Shown one piece after another: positions 61,436 to 64,000 of a stretch of DNA of 64,000 nucleotides. This DNA is from Candidatus Nanopelagicales bacterium (GTDB taxonomy: Bacteria > Actinomycetota > Actinomycetes > S36-B12): the NCBI GenBank assembly GCA_017857175.1, contig JAFMDS010000006.1, positions 1 through 64,000 on the forward strand, read 5' to 3'. Position 1 is the first letter of the stretch, and each line of letters begins with the position of its first letter. A program made the translations under genes and the position numbers. Under the pieces are notes generated by a model, which saw only the letters and a program-made list of their open reading frames with translations, was not told where the DNA came from and searched no databases.

Positions 61436-62254
61436 GTGTCATGGTTTGAGGCAATTTTTCTTGGTGTTGTTCAAGGATTAACCGAATTCCTGCCCATCTC
61501 ATCCTCGGCACATCTGTTTATTACTAGTCAAATCTTTGGTTGGTCTGATCCAGGTGCTGCATTTACAGCGGTAACACAGATCGGAACCGAGACTGCGGTA
61601 ATTTTGTTTTTTTGGCGGGATATCGTCCGCATCATTGGAACATGGGCTCGCTCGCTTGTCACTCCGGCGTTGCGCAGCAATCTCGATGCGCGCATGGGTT
61701 GGTACGTGATCATTGGAACGATTCCCATCGGCATTCTCGGTTTTGCATTTGCCGAACAAATAGAAACTACGGCGAGGAATTTATGGTTGGTCGCATCCAC
61801 CCTCATCATCTTTGGCTTGATACTTGGCGCTGCAGACAAATATGGACGCAAGAACCGCACAATTGAATCTCTTAACCTTAAAGATGGCCTCCTATTTGGA
61901 CTGGGGCAAGCCTTAGCTCTAATTCCTGGTGTGTCACGCTCAGGTGCCACCATCAGTGCGGGTCTGACAATGGGATACGACCGCGTTGCGGCTACCCGCT
62001 ATGCCTTTTTGCTTGCGATACCAGCGGTCATGGGCTCCGGGCTCTATGAAGCAACCAAGATTGGTGATGAACCTAACGTTCAATGGGGTCAAACAATTTT
62101 GGCTACGGTAATCGCTTTCGCGGTTGGGTTAGCAGTCATCGCATGGTTGCTACGATGGCTCGCCACTCGCACGTACACGCCATTTGTTATTTACCGAGTT
62201 GCACTCGGAATCCTCGTACTGGTGCTTCTGGCAACGGGAACAATCAGTAGCTAA
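61436..62254 (+). CDS. uppP: Undecaprenyl-diphosphatase
   Basis: [20 protein letters not shown]...[21 protein letters not shown] start. Confidence 0.97.
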   Translation: MSWFEAIFLGVVQGLTEFLPISSSAHLFITSQIFGWSDPGAAFTAVTQIGTETAVILFFWRDIVRIIGTWARSLVTPALRSNLDARMGWYVIIGTIPIGILGFAFAEQIETTARNLWLVASTLIIFGLILGAADKYGRKNRTIESLNLKDGLLFGLGQALALIPGVSRSGATISAGLTMGYDRVAATRYAFLLAIPAVMGSGLYEATKIGDEPNVQWGQTILATVIAFAVGLAVIAWLLRWLATRTYTPFVIYRVALGILVLVLLATGTISS

Positions 62255-63312
62255 AGCCAACCACTCTTTTTGAAAGCTCGATAAAGAACGCCACAGACAA
62301 CAAGCATTCCGCCTAGGGCGAGCGGGTATGCATACTCATATCGCAACTCGGGCATATTCTCGAAGTTCATACCGAAAATGCTGGCCGCCAAGGTTGGAAC
62401 TGCTGCGATAGCGACCCATGCTGAGATCTTTCGCACATCTGAGTTCTGCTTTAAATCTTGTAATGCTGTTGACGCCATCAGCATGGTGAGTAATGAATTG
62501 TCTATTGCGTCGACGGTCTCATGTACCCGCAAGATGTGCTCTCCAATGTCCTCGAAGAATGGCTTGAGAACTTCTGGAATTGATTCATCCGTGTTACCAA
62601 TGAACCGCTGGGCTGCCATCGTGAGGGGGGATACTGCCCTGCGAACGGAAATATTCTCGCGTTTGAGTTGGTAAATCAATTTAGTCGTCTGAGCCGTTGG
62701 ATCCATCGAGAAGACTTCTTGCTCGATCTCTCTCATGTCGTCGTGGACTTCTTCGGCCACTGCAAGATAGCCATCAACGGTAATGTCCATGACCGCATAC
62801 AGCACTGCGAGTGGACCGTGGGTACGCAAACGCTCACTTGCTGAAATCCGCTGACGAACAGTAGTGAGATCGCCTGCGGTCCCGTGTCGAACCGTGATTG
62901 CGAACCAAGGACCGATGAAAACGGAAGTCTGACCAATCGTAATCTCCTGTGAATCAATCTTGTAGCTCAAAGTCTTGAGAAGAGCAAAGGCACCATCAGC
63001 GCGGATCTCAAATTTGGGGCGTTGTTTAGTGTTGGATGCGTCCTCAACTTCCAGAGGCTCCAGATCGAAGAGTTCCGCCACGAGTGCGAGTTCAGGTCGT
63101 GTTGGGTCAACCAAGCCGACCCAAGCGAATGAACCTGGGACCTCGTGAACCTCGCTGATGAGTTGAACTAGCGATTCTCTGGCGTGCGCCCCCGTAAAGT
63201 CGTTGTCATGAGGGACATGCATGGTTTCAACGCTCATGCGATCAAATTCACCGTCCGGTGAATAGGTCCCCATCCGCCTGATCATGTGCCCATTGTCCTC
63301 CGATTCTGCCAC
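62251..63312 (-). CDS. corA: CorA-family magnesium/cobalt transporter
   Basis: [46 protein letters not shown] motif and two C-terminal TM helices. Confidence 0.95.
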   Translation of the reverse strand: MAESEDNGHMIRRMGTYSPDGEFDRMSVETMHVPHDNDFTGAHARESLVQLISEVHEVPGSFAWVGLVDPTRPELALVAELFDLEPLEVEDASNTKQRPKFEIRADGAFALLKTLSYKIDSQEITIGQTSVFIGPWFAITVRHGTAGDLTTVRQRISASERLRTHGPLAVLYAVMDITVDGYLAVAEEVHDDMREIEQEVFSMDPTAQTTKLIYQLKRENISVRRAVSPLTMAAQRFIGNTDESIPEVLKPFFEDIGEHILRVHETVDAIDNSLLTMLMASTALQDLKQNSDVRKISAWVAIAAVPTLAASIFGMNFENMPELRYEYAYPLALGGMLVVCGVLYRAFKKSGWL

Positions 63313-63370
63313 CTGCGAACAGCAGGGGAATGGAGTGAGCGTCAGAGGATCTTGGGGCTAGCGTTGGCCC

Positions 63371-64000
63371 ATGGCAACTGTGATGCTCGTGCGGCATGGT
63401 CGTACCGCGGCTAATGCAGGAGGCACACTAGCTGGAACCGCACCGGGCACACATTTGGACGAGCAGGGTGAGGCTCAGGCCAACGAATTGGGAAAACTCT
63501 TGGCGCTCATTGAACCAGCGGCGATTATTGCTTCTCCTTTAGAGCGGACCATGCAGACCGCGGGCATTATGGCCACGCATATTGGGGGATCCAAGGAGTT
63601 CATAGTCGCGAAAGAACCAGGAATTATCGAATGCGATTACGGTGATTGGACAGGCAAATCCTTGGCGGACTTGAGCGATCTACCCTTGTGGTCGGTCGTG
63701 CAAAATCACCCGAGCTCTGTCGTATTTCCTTCGGGCGAAGGTATGGCCGCTATGCAAGGTCGAGCGGTGTCAGCAATCCGTAGGTGGAATGAGTTATTAG
63801 GGCCCGATGCTCTTTACATCGCGGTGAGTCATGGCGATGTCATTAAGTCCATAGTCGCTGACGCGTTGGGAACACACCTAGATCATTTTCAACGCATCAC
63901 GATCGATCCTTGCTCTGTCTCGGTTATTCGCTACTCGGATAGCCGCCCATTCGTACTCGCGGTGAATGGCAACGGGTCAAATGTCGAACGATTCGTGACC
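63371..64000 (+). CDS. Histidine phosphatase (phosphoglycerate mutase-like) family protein, truncated by window end
   Basis: MATVMLVRHGRTAANAGGTLAGTAPGTHLDEQGEAQANELG...IASPLERTMQTAGIM...ECDYGDWTG...AVSHGDVIKSI; open to 64000. Confidence 0.93.
   Translation, partial: MATVMLVRHGRTAANAGGTLAGTAPGTHLDEQGEAQANELGKLLALIEPAAIIASPLERTMQTAGIMATHIGGSKEFIVAKEPGIIECDYGDWTGKSLADLSDLPLWSVVQNHPSSVVFPSGEGMAAMQGRAVSAIRRWNELLGPDALYIAVSHGDVIKSIVADALGTHLDHFQRITIDPCSVSVIRYSDSRPFVLAVNGNGSNVERFVT

Noticed and set aside
1-64000. Defence island, prophage, transposon or CRISPR
   Set aside because: No integrase/transposase, repeat-spacer array, toxin-antitoxin pair or restriction-modification genes recognisable; gene order is conserved actinobacterial core.

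Overview
The window looks like conserved core chromosome of a free-living actinobacterium. I called about 60 protein genes, one tRNA-Leu(GAG) and one riboswitch. I saw no rRNA, CRISPR array, transposase/integrase or prophage. Gene order resembles the actinobacterial lexA-nrdR / sigA-dut-suhB-ceoBC-dxs neighbourhood (from memory, e.g. the M. tuberculosis Rv2680-Rv2720 region). Most genes are housekeeping: lexA, nrdR-nrdJ, metY-metX, primary sigma factor, topoisomerase IV-like parE/parC, fprA, psuG/psuK, tdk, sepH, dut, trkA pair, acn, dxs, fad genes, uppP, corA. The most interesting signals are regulatory or unannotated: (i) a SAM-IV riboswitch followed by two overlapping micro-ORFs, the second encoding MKICCCTRTVS, upstream of metY, which may give combined SAM and cysteine sensing; (ii) three SOS-box-like sites between lexA and a small membrane-LysM protein (ChiZ/DivS/YneA-type); (iii) a perfect 22-bp palindrome plus a partial second copy at the aconitase promoter; (iv) a palindrome upstream of the fadA-fadJ operon; (v) an unlisted, apparently decayed membrane ORF upstream of a PrsW - zinc-finger - winged-helix gene set; (vi) several strong inverted repeats. 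I found no clear defence or mobile system. All functional names come from reading translations, without database searches.
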